In this document: one piece after another, positions 28,373 to 37,982 of the stretch
Layout of the letters: the number at the start of each line of letters is the position of its first letter
How positions within the stretch are numbered: position 1 is the stretch's first letter
Assembly: GCF_000147875.1 (NCBI RefSeq)
Contig: NC_014507.1
Location: forward strand, 2,542,001-2,606,000
DNA: 64,000 nt
DNA from: Methanolacinia petrolearia DSM 11571
Lineage (GTDB): Archaea > Halobacteriota > Methanomicrobia > Methanomicrobiales > Methanomicrobiaceae
Reading direction: 5' to 3'
Position numbers and translations under genes: made by a program
The notes under the pieces: model-generated
What the model was told of the DNA's origin: nothing
Seen by the model: the letters and a program-made list of their open reading frames with translations, nothing else
Database searches by the model: none

Positions 28373-28811
28373 AAAGCAGGAGGTCGTTATTATCGTGGTA
28401 ATACTTGTACTTGCGATTATACTGCTGCCGGTTTCAGTTGCAATATTAGCCCACGGCACAGACCCGTACCGTATCATCGAGGGAAACCCCATAGAGATCG
28501 CAGCAGAGAAGGCAGGCCTTACCATCTGCAACGAAACGGAGACGTCATGGAATATCGCCGGACTCACCAAAGGAATGACTTACACGATCTCCGACAACTG
28601 CGCAAACCCGACGGAGACGATAAGGCTCGATGTATTGTCATTCGACAGTTCCGAATCGAGGGATGCGGCGATACTCGCGTATCACTCGAATACGATCGGG
28701 AAGAACCACCCTCACGGAAGCCTGATCGTATTAGGGCAGTACCTGATCTTTGTCAACTATTCGGGAAGTTCCATCCTGAGCAAGATCTCGCAGGAACTGG
28801 GTAAATTATAG
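28365..28811 (+). CDS. Small membrane-anchored extracytoplasmic protein
   Basis: From the ATG at 28365 (GGAGGTG 7 bases upstream) this is 148 residues. One N-terminal helix (VVIIVVILVLAIILLPVSV) anchors an outside domain of about 115 residues with two cysteines (ICNET, NCANP). I do not recognise the domain. It overlaps the antiporter gene by 8 bases, so it belongs to the decarboxylase operon and may assist the transporter or bind its substrate. This role is inference. A T7 run lies just after it, between convergent genes. Confidence 0.7.
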   Translation: MNEKQEVVIIVVILVLAIILLPVSVAILAHGTDPYRIIEGNPIEIAAEKAGLTICNETETSWNIAGLTKGMTYTISDNCANPTETIRLDVLSFDSSESRDAAILAYHSNTIGKNHPHGSLIVLGQYLIFVNYSGSSILSKISQELGKL

Positions 28812-28826
28812 AAATAATTCTTTTTT

Positions 28827-31694
28827 TCAACAGCCGTATATTACGCGGTATTTTCCTTCCGGAACAGTCATTTCAAATCTTGCGCCTTTGCCCGGACTGC
28901 CGCATTCCTTTATCTCCACACCTGATATCGCGAGGATCTCCCTGGCCAGGAAGAGACCCAAACCAGTGTTTTTGCCGAATCCGCGCTCGAAGATCAGTTC
29001 CTTGTCATCATCCGGGATCCCTGTCCCGTCATCCTTCCATACTATACTGTATCCGCCGTTTTCGGAACGCATGCATGAGACCTCTACCCGTGAAACTGAA
29101 CCACCGCCATGTCGCACGGTATTGTCGAGAAGAGTATCGAAGACCTTCCTCAGGATTGGGTCGGCTAAGATCTCGATATCGCAGCCAACTATTTCAAAAG
29201 GAAGAGAACTCTGGCTTCTTACAACAGCGAGAATCTCAGCCAGGTTCTGCCATACAGGCACATGCGAACCGAGGTTCTCGTACTCTCTCGTAAATTCGAT
29301 CTGCTTCTGGATCTTTTCAAGAAGTTCATGGAGAGTCTCTATATACTGCCCGTACTCCGGATCTTCAGGATTTTTCAGCAGTTCGATGAAACAGTAAGCA
29401 GCCATGACGCTGTTTAGGATGTCATGGCGTGTAATGCTGTAGAGGAGTTTCAGCTTGTGGTTTGCATTCTCAAGTGTTTCCCGGATGTTTTTAACATCCC
29501 CGACATCGTCGAAGAATCCCAGGACAATAAATGAGCCGTCCTTATTACTCTGCGAGATGCAGGCATTGATTTTCAGGTGCTTCTTTTTCGTCTCACCTTT
29601 TTTTATGTATTCAAAATTGAAGTCCTCAAGATAGCCTTTCTCCAGGAGAATATCTGTCAGAAGATCGCTTCCGGCAGGGTCAGAATGCAGAATCTCTTTC
29701 AGGGATCCGGGATTGCCTGTAACTTCTTCCGGAGAGGAGAAACCGAGAATTTTCGCCCCGGTTCCGTTTAGGGTAAGAAATTCACCGTCCGACGTGCTGG
29801 TGAATATACCAATTGGAGCATTCTCGATCAGGTTCCGGTATTTCTCTTCGCTTTCCCTGAGTTCCGTGTGGCCTTTTTCCAGTTCGTCGTAGCCCTGGCG
29901 AAGTTCTTCCTCCATAACCGCAAGCTGTTCATAAGCTGAAGTCAGTTCTTTATTCCTGTTTACCAGGGTTTCCTCGAACTCTCTTTTGGCTGTAATATCC
30001 CGGATAGATTCGATGGCACCGGTGATTTTTCCACTGGAATCATAGAGCGGTGTTGCGATGAACCAGAGATAGGCGCCTTTGCCGCCGTATAAATACGGGA
30101 TCTCGATCTCGGATACGAGCCTGTTCCCGTCGGTTATGACGGAAGGATAATGAGATTCACCAAGAAAATCGTTTTCCAGGACCATATCGATAAGAATGGG
30201 CTTTCTTTCCCTGTAGAAGGGCAGGGCATACTCGTAGTTGCCCCTGCCGACGATATCTTCGGACCGGACCCCAGTCATCTCCTCAATAGCCCGGTTCCAT
30301 GCAATAACCCTGCCGTGATTGTCTATTACGAACGTCGCATCGGGAAGGAAATCGATGATGTCCATAAGATCCTGTCTGCTCTCTCTTAATGCATCTTCGG
30401 CATATTTCTGTTCGGTAATATCGGAGACCATGGCAAACGAACCCCTGAAGTTCCCGCTTTTTCCAAAGACATGAGTCGATTTCACCTTCATCCACCTGAT
30501 CTCCCCGTCCTTTCTCATCATTCTCCGGACGTATAGACCGCTTTCACCCCCTTTTCTGTGCTCGATCTCAGACAGGTGATCTTTTTGATCTTCGTCGTGG
30601 ATGAATGACGAAATCTTTCTTCCGACCATCTCTTTTGTGGAATATCCAAGCATCTCGGCCATTTTTTTATTCACGAAGGTGGTCATCTCCCGGTTGTCCA
30701 TCTCCCAGATGCCTTCCTCCGCCGTCTCGACAATACGCCTGAATTTTTCCTCGCTCTCCCGGAGAAGAATTTCTTTCTGTCCCAGTTCGTTGTAGTTCTG
30801 TCTGAGCTCCTCCTCGGCTGCCTTGAGCTGTTCATACGCCCCCTGGATTTCGTCATTTCTCTCTTCTATGGTATTCAGGTGCATCCTGAGCTCTTCATTG
30901 AGCTCGGCGAGCTTTTGATTGCTTTCCTGAAGTTCATCTTCGGCTGCCTTTCGTTCAGTGATCTCGTCAAGTATAATCAGAAGGGCCGGCCTCTCTTCCC
31001 AGTGAATAGGGGTGGCATGAATCTTCACCCAGTGCGTATTCCCGGAGGAATCGAGGACCCTGAATTCGTACTCCTCGGGAGCACTTTTCCCCGTGATTCT
31101 GCGTTCATAACGGCCGAGCACCATCTCGCGATCATCGGGGTGGATTAAATCGTCGATAGATTTTCCAACCATTTCACCCGGGGGAATATCGATAATGGAG
31201 GAAAAACGCGGATTGGAAAACCTGACCTGGTGATCCTGTGCAATAAAGATCGCTTCGTTCGCTTTTTCGACGAGCAGGCGGTACTTCTCTTCGCTGTCCT
31301 TTAGTGCTGCCTCGGTCTGCCTTAACGCGATCGACTGTCTCACCTTATGGACAAGCTCTACAAACTGGGAGTTGGGTTCTCCTCCCTTCTGGATGTAGAA
31401 ATCGGCTCCGTTTTCAAAGGCCTGGATTACAACCTCTTCCCGGCCCTTGCCCGTGAATATGATGAAGGGGATTTTGTCGCCTGAGGCACGGATGGCCTTC
31501 AGGAGATCGATACCGTCCATTCCGGCCATCTGGTAATCGGAGATAACCGCATCGTATTCTCCCGTTTTCATCAGTTCAAGTGCCAAAGCTGCGGATTCGG
31601 CAGTATCGACAGAAAAGTCACCGCTCTTTTCAATAAATATCCTTGCAAGTTCGAGAAGAACGGGTTCGTCGTCGACATAAAGAATCTTTATCAT
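28827..31694 (-). CDS. Receiver, four PAS and histidine-kinase signalling protein
   Basis: From the ATG at 31694 (GGTGATC upstream) the protein has 955 residues. The N-terminal receiver domain has VDDEP, the phosphoryl Asp in ISDYQM and FTGKGREE. PAS domains begin near residues 135, 315, 440 and 615, with coiled-coil stretches (about 255-315 and 575-610) that repeat a YEQLKAAEEELRQ-type heptad. The kinase end has an H-box of the archaeal type (SITRHDILNSV) and an ATPase domain with LDNTVRHGG, WKDDGTGIPDDD and GLGLFLAREIL. No transmembrane helix is seen, so it senses a cytoplasmic signal. The receiver suggests it is itself controlled by another kinase. It is monocistronic. Confidence 0.9.
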   Translation of the reverse strand: MIKILYVDDEPVLLELARIFIEKSGDFSVDTAESAALALELMKTGEYDAVISDYQMAGMDGIDLLKAIRASGDKIPFIIFTGKGREEVVIQAFENGADFYIQKGGEPNSQFVELVHKVRQSIALRQTEAALKDSEEKYRLLVEKANEAIFIAQDHQVRFSNPRFSSIIDIPPGEMVGKSIDDLIHPDDREMVLGRYERRITGKSAPEEYEFRVLDSSGNTHWVKIHATPIHWEERPALLIILDEITERKAAEDELQESNQKLAELNEELRMHLNTIEERNDEIQGAYEQLKAAEEELRQNYNELGQKEILLRESEEKFRRIVETAEEGIWEMDNREMTTFVNKKMAEMLGYSTKEMVGRKISSFIHDEDQKDHLSEIEHRKGGESGLYVRRMMRKDGEIRWMKVKSTHVFGKSGNFRGSFAMVSDITEQKYAEDALRESRQDLMDIIDFLPDATFVIDNHGRVIAWNRAIEEMTGVRSEDIVGRGNYEYALPFYRERKPILIDMVLENDFLGESHYPSVITDGNRLVSEIEIPYLYGGKGAYLWFIATPLYDSSGKITGAIESIRDITAKREFEETLVNRNKELTSAYEQLAVMEEELRQGYDELEKGHTELRESEEKYRNLIENAPIGIFTSTSDGEFLTLNGTGAKILGFSSPEEVTGNPGSLKEILHSDPAGSDLLTDILLEKGYLEDFNFEYIKKGETKKKHLKINACISQSNKDGSFIVLGFFDDVGDVKNIRETLENANHKLKLLYSITRHDILNSVMAAYCFIELLKNPEDPEYGQYIETLHELLEKIQKQIEFTREYENLGSHVPVWQNLAEILAVVRSQSSLPFEIVGCDIEILADPILRKVFDTLLDNTVRHGGGSVSRVEVSCMRSENGGYSIVWKDDGTGIPDDDKELIFERGFGKNTGLGLFLAREILAISGVEIKECGSPGKGARFEMTVPEGKYRVIYGC

Positions 31695-31925
31695 GAGGAT
31701 GATCACCGAATCCCTTTGTTGTAGAATAGGGGAAGGTTCTGTAATAAATTATCCTTGTGCTCCAATAGTACAATGCGCTAAACACTTTTCACAAAAAATT
31801 AGAATAAATATTTTGTTAAAAATGAGATGAAAATTAATAATTAAAGGCTTGATAACTCTAAGTAGAAAATATTATTAACATTAAATAATAATTGAACTGT
31901 TTGTAAATCTCATGGGGGCTGGACC

Positions 31926-32483
31926 ATGAAAAAAAGAATTACTAAAGATTCATCTATTAACATCAGAACTAACAAAAGTCGTATTGATGGTGACGTTATC
32001 GTTGGTGGTCACAATTCAAAAGTTGTTAAACAAACGGTTATCCATGACAATTCTATCAAATATGACATAGACAAAGAAAACAATTTCTTCTTTGATGCCT
32101 TATCTCCATATTTAATTAGAAAATTGGGTAAGACAAAAGTTTTAGGAATAGGAGCTGGAAGTTCAATATTAGGATTTTTATCCATGTTTAAGGGTATAGA
32201 GGGTCCTTCTTATTCTATATTCCTTTGGATGGGATTCTTTTTGTTAATTTTCGGATTCGTTTTTATTGGTGTCATAAAGCATTACTTAAACACAAAATGT
32301 AAAAACTGCAACAGAGAGTTTGCCTATGAAGAAATAGGCTCACCTCAAAGAAGGGAAGTCCAAACAAGTGATGGATTAATTAAACAAACAACTACCAGAC
32401 AATATAGATGCAAATACTGTGGAGACATTCAAAAAATTAAAATAAATAAAACCATAGACCCCGATTCTGATTATAGACTATGA
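31926..32483 (+). CDS. AT-rich orphan membrane protein with zinc ribbon
   Basis: This 185-residue protein has a polar, beta-like N-terminus (VIVGGHNSKVVKQTVIHD). Two hydrophobic segments lie near residues 75-88 and 98-118. A cytoplasmic zinc ribbon follows, with CKNC and CKYC about 40 residues apart. I do not recognise a family. The gene and its flanks (about 31760-32760) are visibly richer in A and T than the neighbours and use AAA, ATT and TTA codons heavily. This suggests recent acquisition. The neighbouring genes have no related role. Confidence 0.65.
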   Translation: MKKRITKDSSINIRTNKSRIDGDVIVGGHNSKVVKQTVIHDNSIKYDIDKENNFFFDALSPYLIRKLGKTKVLGIGAGSSILGFLSMFKGIEGPSYSIFLWMGFFLLIFGFVFIGVIKHYLNTKCKNCNREFAYEEIGSPQRREVQTSDGLIKQTTTRQYRCKYCGDIQKIKINKTIDPDSDYRL

Positions 32484-32762
32484 TATGTCAATTATTTTAG
32501 TCAGATCTATTTTGAATCAATTTAGTTGTGATTCCATTTATTTTATCAAATCCATAGTTTCAATCATCATAAGCGATGAATATAAAAAAAATCTGATTTC
32601 GACCCTCCAAATGTAAATTAGTAATGTTTATTCATCCAAGCTAATTAAATACATATAGTGAATTAAAGAGGACAAATCCTTTTCTCCAAAGAATATTATC
32701 TAAATTCATTTCAGGAGAATTCCGGACTATTAAAAAAAAGAAAGATTTACAGAGGCAAAGAC

Positions 32763-33629
32763 ATGCAGAATTCAAAGAATATAAAAAACTGGATCGACTG
32801 CTGGGAAGCGTCGAAAAAAGATTCGAAAAAACCAGGGAACATGGGAGATCCCGAAGTATGGGAAAAAAGGGCGGAGATGTTCGCCCACAGGCTGAAGCCC
32901 GGAAAACGGCAGGGGAGAACGAACATGGTACTCGAACTCCTGGAGGAGGTCGGTTTTAAACCGGAGGGAGCCCGTGTCCTTGACATCGGCTGCGGTCCGG
33001 GAGCGTTGGCAATTCCCCTTGCCCGTGCCGGTGCCGACGTTACGGCAATCGACATTTCCTCGAAGACACTGGAATACCTGAAAGATAATGCGGAGAAAGA
33101 AGGACTCTCGGTACACCCCGTCAAATGCCACTGGTGGACTGCGGATATAGACGAACTCGGGTTCAGGGACCAGTTCGATCTCGTGATATCGTCGATGACC
33201 CCGGCGATTAAAGACTTCGAGACATTCGAAAAGATGAACGCCTGCTCGAAGAACTACTGCTACCTTAGTCATTTCATCAGGAAAACCGACAACGAGGCGG
33301 ACCCGGAGATCTACAGGGAGATCCTGAAAACAGAGCCTCCACGCCGCAAGTCTGAAGGGACGATACCCGGCTTCTTCTATATCTTCATGTATGTCTACCT
33401 CAACGGATACAGTCCGCTGGTTACGATCAACCACAGGCAGCCGGAAGGCGAAAATGGATGGAAAGACGCTGCTGAAAGAGCAATCGAATTTTTGGAGGCT
33501 GAGTATGACTGCACGGAATCGGTAAAATCGGAGATCATGGACTATTATGAAAAGAAGACAAAGGCCGGAGAAGACCTCTTTGGATCGGATGTATTCATAG
33601 GCATGATGGCATGGTCGAAGGACAAGTGA
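32763..33629 (+). CDS. Class I SAM-dependent methyltransferase
   Basis: This 288-residue protein has a Rossmann methyltransferase core: motif I VLDIGCGPGALAIPLA near residue 77, acidic motif II AIDIS and a later VISSMTPAI. The first 60 residues are helical and basic. The C-terminal part has VTINHRQPEGENGW and likely folds over the substrate. Archaeal methyltransferases of this type act on small molecules or corrinoids, but no specific substrate can be read here. It lies alone, after the AT-rich orphan. Confidence 0.82.
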   Translation: MQNSKNIKNWIDCWEASKKDSKKPGNMGDPEVWEKRAEMFAHRLKPGKRQGRTNMVLELLEEVGFKPEGARVLDIGCGPGALAIPLARAGADVTAIDISSKTLEYLKDNAEKEGLSVHPVKCHWWTADIDELGFRDQFDLVISSMTPAIKDFETFEKMNACSKNYCYLSHFIRKTDNEADPEIYREILKTEPPRRKSEGTIPGFFYIFMYVYLNGYSPLVTINHRQPEGENGWKDAAERAIEFLEAEYDCTESVKSEIMDYYEKKTKAGEDLFGSDVFIGMMAWSKDK

Positions 33630-33844
33630 ACCGAAATATTATAACTCATAACCCGGTAATTCACTCCGAAATTATATTTTTTTAATACTCGCAAAATTTT
33701 TGCATACCCCCGCCTAACAATTCAAATCTTCACTAAAATTCCGGGAGGGATAAAGATAAAGCGTCTTAAAAGAGATAAGAGATTGCCATTTTAAGGCAGA
33801 TCGGAAAGACGCCTGCCTGAATCAGAAACGCGAGGGTGAACGAT

Positions 33845-35254
33845 ATGGATACGGAAAATGATCCACGAAAGATTATAGAAGTGATAAATCCGGCGGACGG
33901 CTCTCTAATAGGAACCGTCCCTGCCGGAACCGCTGCAGATGTCGGTGCTGCCGTCGACGATGCCTCCGGAGCACTTGCCAAATGGTCGTCGCTCCTTCCG
34001 CGGGAGAGGGGGAAGAAGCTGTTCAACGCCGCAGCGGCGATCAGGAAGGATAAAGACCGTCTCGCAGCACTCCTGACATCCGAGCAGGGAAAGCCGCTTG
34101 CCGAATCTAAAAACGAGATCATGGGCTGTGCAAACGTCCTTGAATATTATGCCTCGATCTCGGGATCGATCACAGGTGAGGCTCTTCCCAGGTCCGATTA
34201 CGGGTATTCGTTCACTATAAAGAAACCGCTCGGGGTCTGCGGTGCGATAATCCCGTGGAATATGCCGGCCCTGATAATGGCATGGAAGACCGGGCCTGCA
34301 CTCGTCGCCGGAAACGCACTGATCGTAAAACCCGCAACATCGACACCACTTACTTGCATGGAGATGGCATCGTTAATACACGGGACAGGGATTCCTGAAG
34401 AGATACTCCGGGTGATCCCAGGAAGCGGGGATGAGGTAGGAAACGCGATAGCCGCCCACCCGAAGATCAGGGCGGTATCGTTCACAGGATCTACCGAGAC
34501 CGGAAAAATTGTCGAAAAGGCAGCCTGCGGAACAGGGAAACATCTCACGCTCGAACTCGGGGGAAGCGACCCGATGATCGTATGCGACGATGCCGGTATC
34601 GCTGCGGCGGCGGCAGGTGCGGCGGCAGGACGGTTCTATAACTGCGGCCAGACATGCACGGCCGTAAAGCGCCTGTATGTATTCGAGAGCATTGCGGATG
34701 AGTTCATGAAGGCACTGGAATCCGCCGTTACAGGAATAAAGATCGGGAACGGTCTCTCGCCGGGCGTCAGGATGGGGCCGATGAGCAGCAGCACGGGAAG
34801 GGAGAGGATCGAAGAGATCATAGACTCTGTCCGCAACTCGGGCGACGGGGAGATCACAAGAGGCGGCCGGATTCCGGAAGGTGCGGACTACGAAAAAGGA
34901 TTCTTCTACGAACCTACGATCGTAGCCGGAGTCTCGGGCGAAAGCAGGCTTATGAAAGAGGAGGTCTTCGGACCGGTGCTCCCCGTATCCGTCGTCCCCG
35001 GGATGAATGAGGCGATAGAGGCGGCGAACTCGACAAGATACGGCCTCGGCGCCTCGGTCTGGACGAAAAGCATCGGCCGGGCGGTAAGGGCCGCGGAAGA
35101 GATCGACGCGGGTATCGTGTGGATCAACAGGCACTTAAAGATCCCGCCGGAAGTTCCTTTCGGCGGGGAGAAGGCAAGCGGAACAGGACGGGAGAACGGC
35201 ATATATGCACCTGAACGCTATATGACAGAAAAGACTGTCATAGTCTCGCCATAA
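33845..35254 (+). CDS. NAD(P)-dependent aldehyde dehydrogenase (SSADH-like)
   Basis: From the ATG at 33845 (GAGGGTGA upstream; a GTG at 33836 is the alternative) the protein has 469 residues, typical of the family. It shows the Rossmann site SFTGSTETGK, the catalytic Glu in LELGGSDP and the nucleophile Cys in NCGQTCTAVKR. GPMSS and EEVFGPVLPV follow. Sequence style is closest to the succinate-semialdehyde/lactaldehyde dehydrogenase group. It oxidises an aldehyde to an acid; the physiological aldehyde is not clear. The following Fe-S protein gene is 37 bases downstream and may be co-transcribed. Confidence 0.9.
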   Translation: MDTENDPRKIIEVINPADGSLIGTVPAGTAADVGAAVDDASGALAKWSSLLPRERGKKLFNAAAAIRKDKDRLAALLTSEQGKPLAESKNEIMGCANVLEYYASISGSITGEALPRSDYGYSFTIKKPLGVCGAIIPWNMPALIMAWKTGPALVAGNALIVKPATSTPLTCMEMASLIHGTGIPEEILRVIPGSGDEVGNAIAAHPKIRAVSFTGSTETGKIVEKAACGTGKHLTLELGGSDPMIVCDDAGIAAAAAGAAAGRFYNCGQTCTAVKRLYVFESIADEFMKALESAVTGIKIGNGLSPGVRMGPMSSSTGRERIEEIIDSVRNSGDGEITRGGRIPEGADYEKGFFYEPTIVAGVSGESRLMKEEVFGPVLPVSVVPGMNEAIEAANSTRYGLGASVWTKSIGRAVRAAEEIDAGIVWINRHLKIPPEVPFGGEKASGTGRENGIYAPERYMTEKTVIVSP

Positions 35255-35291
35255 TAACAGGATAGAACCCGTAATACAGGAATATAAAATA

Positions 35292-36017
35292 ATGAGCGAT
35301 TTGAAAAGAGTGACTACGCGAATTACAGAAGAGCTTGACAATTTCATTGGCGGGTGCGATGCCGCAATATGGGGCTACTGCGACCTTTCGGGCATTACAA
35401 ACCGTCCTTTCCCGGAACTCAGGAACGGGATATCGATGGGGATAAAACTGAACCCTAAAATAGTCCTATCCCTGAAGGAAGGCCCGGGAGAGGAATACAC
35501 CCGCGAATATGACGAGGTCAACAGCCGGCTGGCGGTGCTTGCCGGGAAAGTCTCGGAATTTATCAAAGATCTGGGATACGACGCCGGTTTCATACCCCCT
35601 ACACAAAGTCTCAACGACCCGGAGAGACTATTCGCAGACTTCCCGCACAAGACTGCTGCAACCTTGTCAGGTCTCGGATGGATCGGGAAGAACGCACTTC
35701 TGGTTACAAAAAAATACGGGTCTGCACTTAGGATCATCACGGTATTTACCGATGCCCCGTTTACTACAGGAGAACCCGTCATAAAATCCTACTGCGGGGA
35801 TTGCAGAAGTTGCATGGATCTCTGTCCTCCGGGAGCTGTACGGGGTGTAAAGTGGTCGCAGGGAATGTCGAGGGAGAAGCTTCTCGATACACGCAGGTGC
35901 TTTGAATACAGCAGAAAAATGGGATATGAAGCCGGCCCGGGACATGGAGTATGCGGGAGATGCATCGTAGTCTGCCCGTGGACTGAAAAATACCTGAAAA
36001 GGGAAGGCGTCCTGTAA
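35292..36017 (+). CDS. 4Fe-4S protein related to epoxyqueuosine reductase
   Basis: This 241-residue protein resembles the one at 12396-13091 in plan: a QueG-type N-terminal domain (GLGWIGKNALLVTKKYG) and a double [4Fe-4S] segment (CGDCRSCMDLCPPGAV, CGRCIVVCPW). It also has a middle loop with CFEYSRKMG. The role is likely reductive, with unknown substrate. It follows the aldehyde dehydrogenase and precedes nfo by 20 bases, so it may be the start of the repair/tRNA operon. Confidence 0.78.
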   Translation: MSDLKRVTTRITEELDNFIGGCDAAIWGYCDLSGITNRPFPELRNGISMGIKLNPKIVLSLKEGPGEEYTREYDEVNSRLAVLAGKVSEFIKDLGYDAGFIPPTQSLNDPERLFADFPHKTAATLSGLGWIGKNALLVTKKYGSALRIITVFTDAPFTTGEPVIKSYCGDCRSCMDLCPPGAVRGVKWSQGMSREKLLDTRRCFEYSRKMGYEAGPGHGVCGRCIVVCPWTEKYLKREGVL

Positions 36018-36037
36018 TCAAAAGGGTATTCCTGAAG

Positions 36038-36889
36038 ATGAGCGTAAAAGTGGGCTGTCATGTTTCAATCGCCGGATCGATCGATCAGGCCGTGGACCGT
36101 GCGAAGACGATCGGGTGCGACACCTTCCAGGTGTTCACAGGAAACCCGAGGGGATGGAATGTCAAACCTCTCGAAGAGGCTGCGGCCAAATTATTCAGGG
36201 AGAAAGTGGCTGCATCGGGCATCTCTCCGGTCATTGCTCATATGCCTTATCTCCCGAATCCCGCATCGCCGAAGGATGAGCTGTACGAAAAGTCCTGCGG
36301 AGTACTCCTCCGTGAACTTCAGAGATGCTATACTCTCGGAATACCATACCTTGTTACTCATCCCGGAAGCCATTTAGGGAGCGGAAGAGAGGGAGGAATC
36401 GAAAGAATCGCGGGAGCGATCGATTCGGCACTAGGGAAGGATACGGGAAGCACCTGCATACTTGTCGAGAATACGAGCGGATCGAAGAATTCCATCGGCG
36501 GAACTCTTGAGGATATTAGCGACATTCTGGATGCTGTGTCCGGCACCGGGAAGAAAAGAACTGGCGTCTGCTTCGACACCTGCCATGCATACGCGGCAGG
36601 ATACGATCTCTCTAAAAAATCAGGACTCGACGATCTGCTCGATAAATTCGAGTCGTTGATCGGCCTCAAAAGACTGAAGGTCATCCATCTCAACGACTCG
36701 AAGGGAGTCGTCGGAGGGCATCTCGACCGCCACGAGCATATCGGCCTCGGGGACATCGGCGAGGGAGGAATGAGAAACATACTTACAGACAAAAGACTCC
36801 ACCATCTCCCGTTCATCTGCGAGACGCCCGTAAATGCGACACGCGACGATAAAGGCAACCTTGTGAAGGTCAGGGAGCTATCGACCTGA
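36038..36889 (+). CDS. nfo: Endonuclease IV (AP endonuclease)
   Basis: This 283-residue protein is a full-length endonuclease IV, which cuts DNA 5' of abasic sites. It has the opening KVGCHVSIAGSIDQAV, then FTGNPRGW, LVTHPGSHLGSG, the metal-binding GVCFDTCHAYAAGYD, and LNDSKGVVGGHLDRHEHIGLGDIG. These hold the three-zinc site ligands. It begins 20 bases after the Fe-S protein gene and is 27 bases upstream of endA, so it is probably part of a five- or six-gene operon. Confidence 0.93.
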   Translation: MSVKVGCHVSIAGSIDQAVDRAKTIGCDTFQVFTGNPRGWNVKPLEEAAAKLFREKVAASGISPVIAHMPYLPNPASPKDELYEKSCGVLLRELQRCYTLGIPYLVTHPGSHLGSGREGGIERIAGAIDSALGKDTGSTCILVENTSGSKNSIGGTLEDISDILDAVSGTGKKRTGVCFDTCHAYAAGYDLSKKSGLDDLLDKFESLIGLKRLKVIHLNDSKGVVGGHLDRHEHIGLGDIGEGGMRNILTDKRLHHLPFICETPVNATRDDKGNLVKVRELST

Positions 36890-36916
36890 AACTCCCCTCC
36901 CTCACGACCTAGCAAG

Positions 36917-37954
36917 ATGCTATTATCAATAAAAACCAACCTGTTCTTTCAAGTGAAGGCTTCTTTTGACGGAGAATGGGTATGCCCCGGGGAAGACGGG
37001 ACTGCCCTGTATGAAAACAGCGGTTACGGCAGGCCGGACGGAAACAGGCTGAAACTGTTTCCCGAGGAGGCCCTCTACCTCGCCGGAAAAGGCAAACTTA
37101 CGGTCGATAAGCTCGACTTCGATGCACTCGCAATGAAGTTCTCGGAAAAGCCCGGGTTCATGCGGAGATTCCTGGTGTACAGGGACATACGCGAGAGGGG
37201 CCTCGTCATCCAGACAGGACCTCAGGACTTCAGGGTATTCCGGAGAGGCGAGAAGCCGGGGAAGGGAAGATCCCAGTACCTCATAAGAGTGCTCTCGGAG
37301 CGGGACTTCGTAGATTTCGAAGCGATTGCCGCCGACTCCCATTCTGCGGCAAACATGCGGAAACAGTTCGTAGTCGCTGTCGTAGACGACGAGAACGAGA
37401 TCACGTATTATGAGATAAAGACCAACGACCTCCCCAAAGGAGAAAGCTGCGACGAGATAAAAAAAGTAAAAGGGAGGCTCACCGGGAATTCGGTCTTTGT
37501 CATGCCGAGGGAAGGAAAGAATTTTCTTCCCGAAGGGGCGATGTTCGGAACATGGTTTGACGAAAACCGCCTGGTTCTTTCGCCTCTCGAAACGCTCTAT
37601 CTTCTCGACAAGGGCCTGCTGGAGATCGAAGGCGGAAAAGAAGAAGAGTTCAGGGAGAGACTTGAAGAAGAGGACCCCGAACTTCTGTTCAAGATGAACG
37701 TTTACGAGAGCCTCCGTGACTCATGCTACATACCGAGAACCGCCTATAAATTCGGCCATCACTTCAGGGTGTACAACGAGAGATCCAGCCATTCGGCAAT
37801 GCTCGTCCACGCGATTCCCGGCGGATCCGGGATGCCGATGAGCAGGGTGTCGAGGTCGGTCAGGCTCGCCCACAGCGTCAGGAAGAAGATGCTTTTTGCA
37901 TGTGTAAAGCAGAAGAATATAGAGTACATCGAATTTGCAAGAATAAAACTGTAA
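36917..37954 (+). CDS. endA: tRNA-splicing endonuclease EndA, two-repeat form
   Basis: At 345 residues this is the alpha2-type archaeal EndA, made of two fused repeats, that removes introns from tRNA precursors at bulge-helix-bulge sites. The second repeat keeps the catalytic triad: Tyr in FRVY, His in SHSAMLVH and Lys in VRKKMLF. In the first repeat the equivalent positions read FRVF and SQYLIRV, so Tyr and His are lost; it is the structural half. It stands between nfo and trpS in the same direction, a sensible grouping with tRNA synthetases. Confidence 0.9.
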   Translation: MLLSIKTNLFFQVKASFDGEWVCPGEDGTALYENSGYGRPDGNRLKLFPEEALYLAGKGKLTVDKLDFDALAMKFSEKPGFMRRFLVYRDIRERGLVIQTGPQDFRVFRRGEKPGKGRSQYLIRVLSERDFVDFEAIAADSHSAANMRKQFVVAVVDDENEITYYEIKTNDLPKGESCDEIKKVKGRLTGNSVFVMPREGKNFLPEGAMFGTWFDENRLVLSPLETLYLLDKGLLEIEGGKEEEFRERLEEEDPELLFKMNVYESLRDSCYIPRTAYKFGHHFRVYNERSSHSAMLVHAIPGGSGMPMSRVSRSVRLAHSVRKKMLFACVKQKNIEYIEFARIKL

Positions 37955-37982
37955 TACTATAAAACACCGAAGTTGAAAATCC

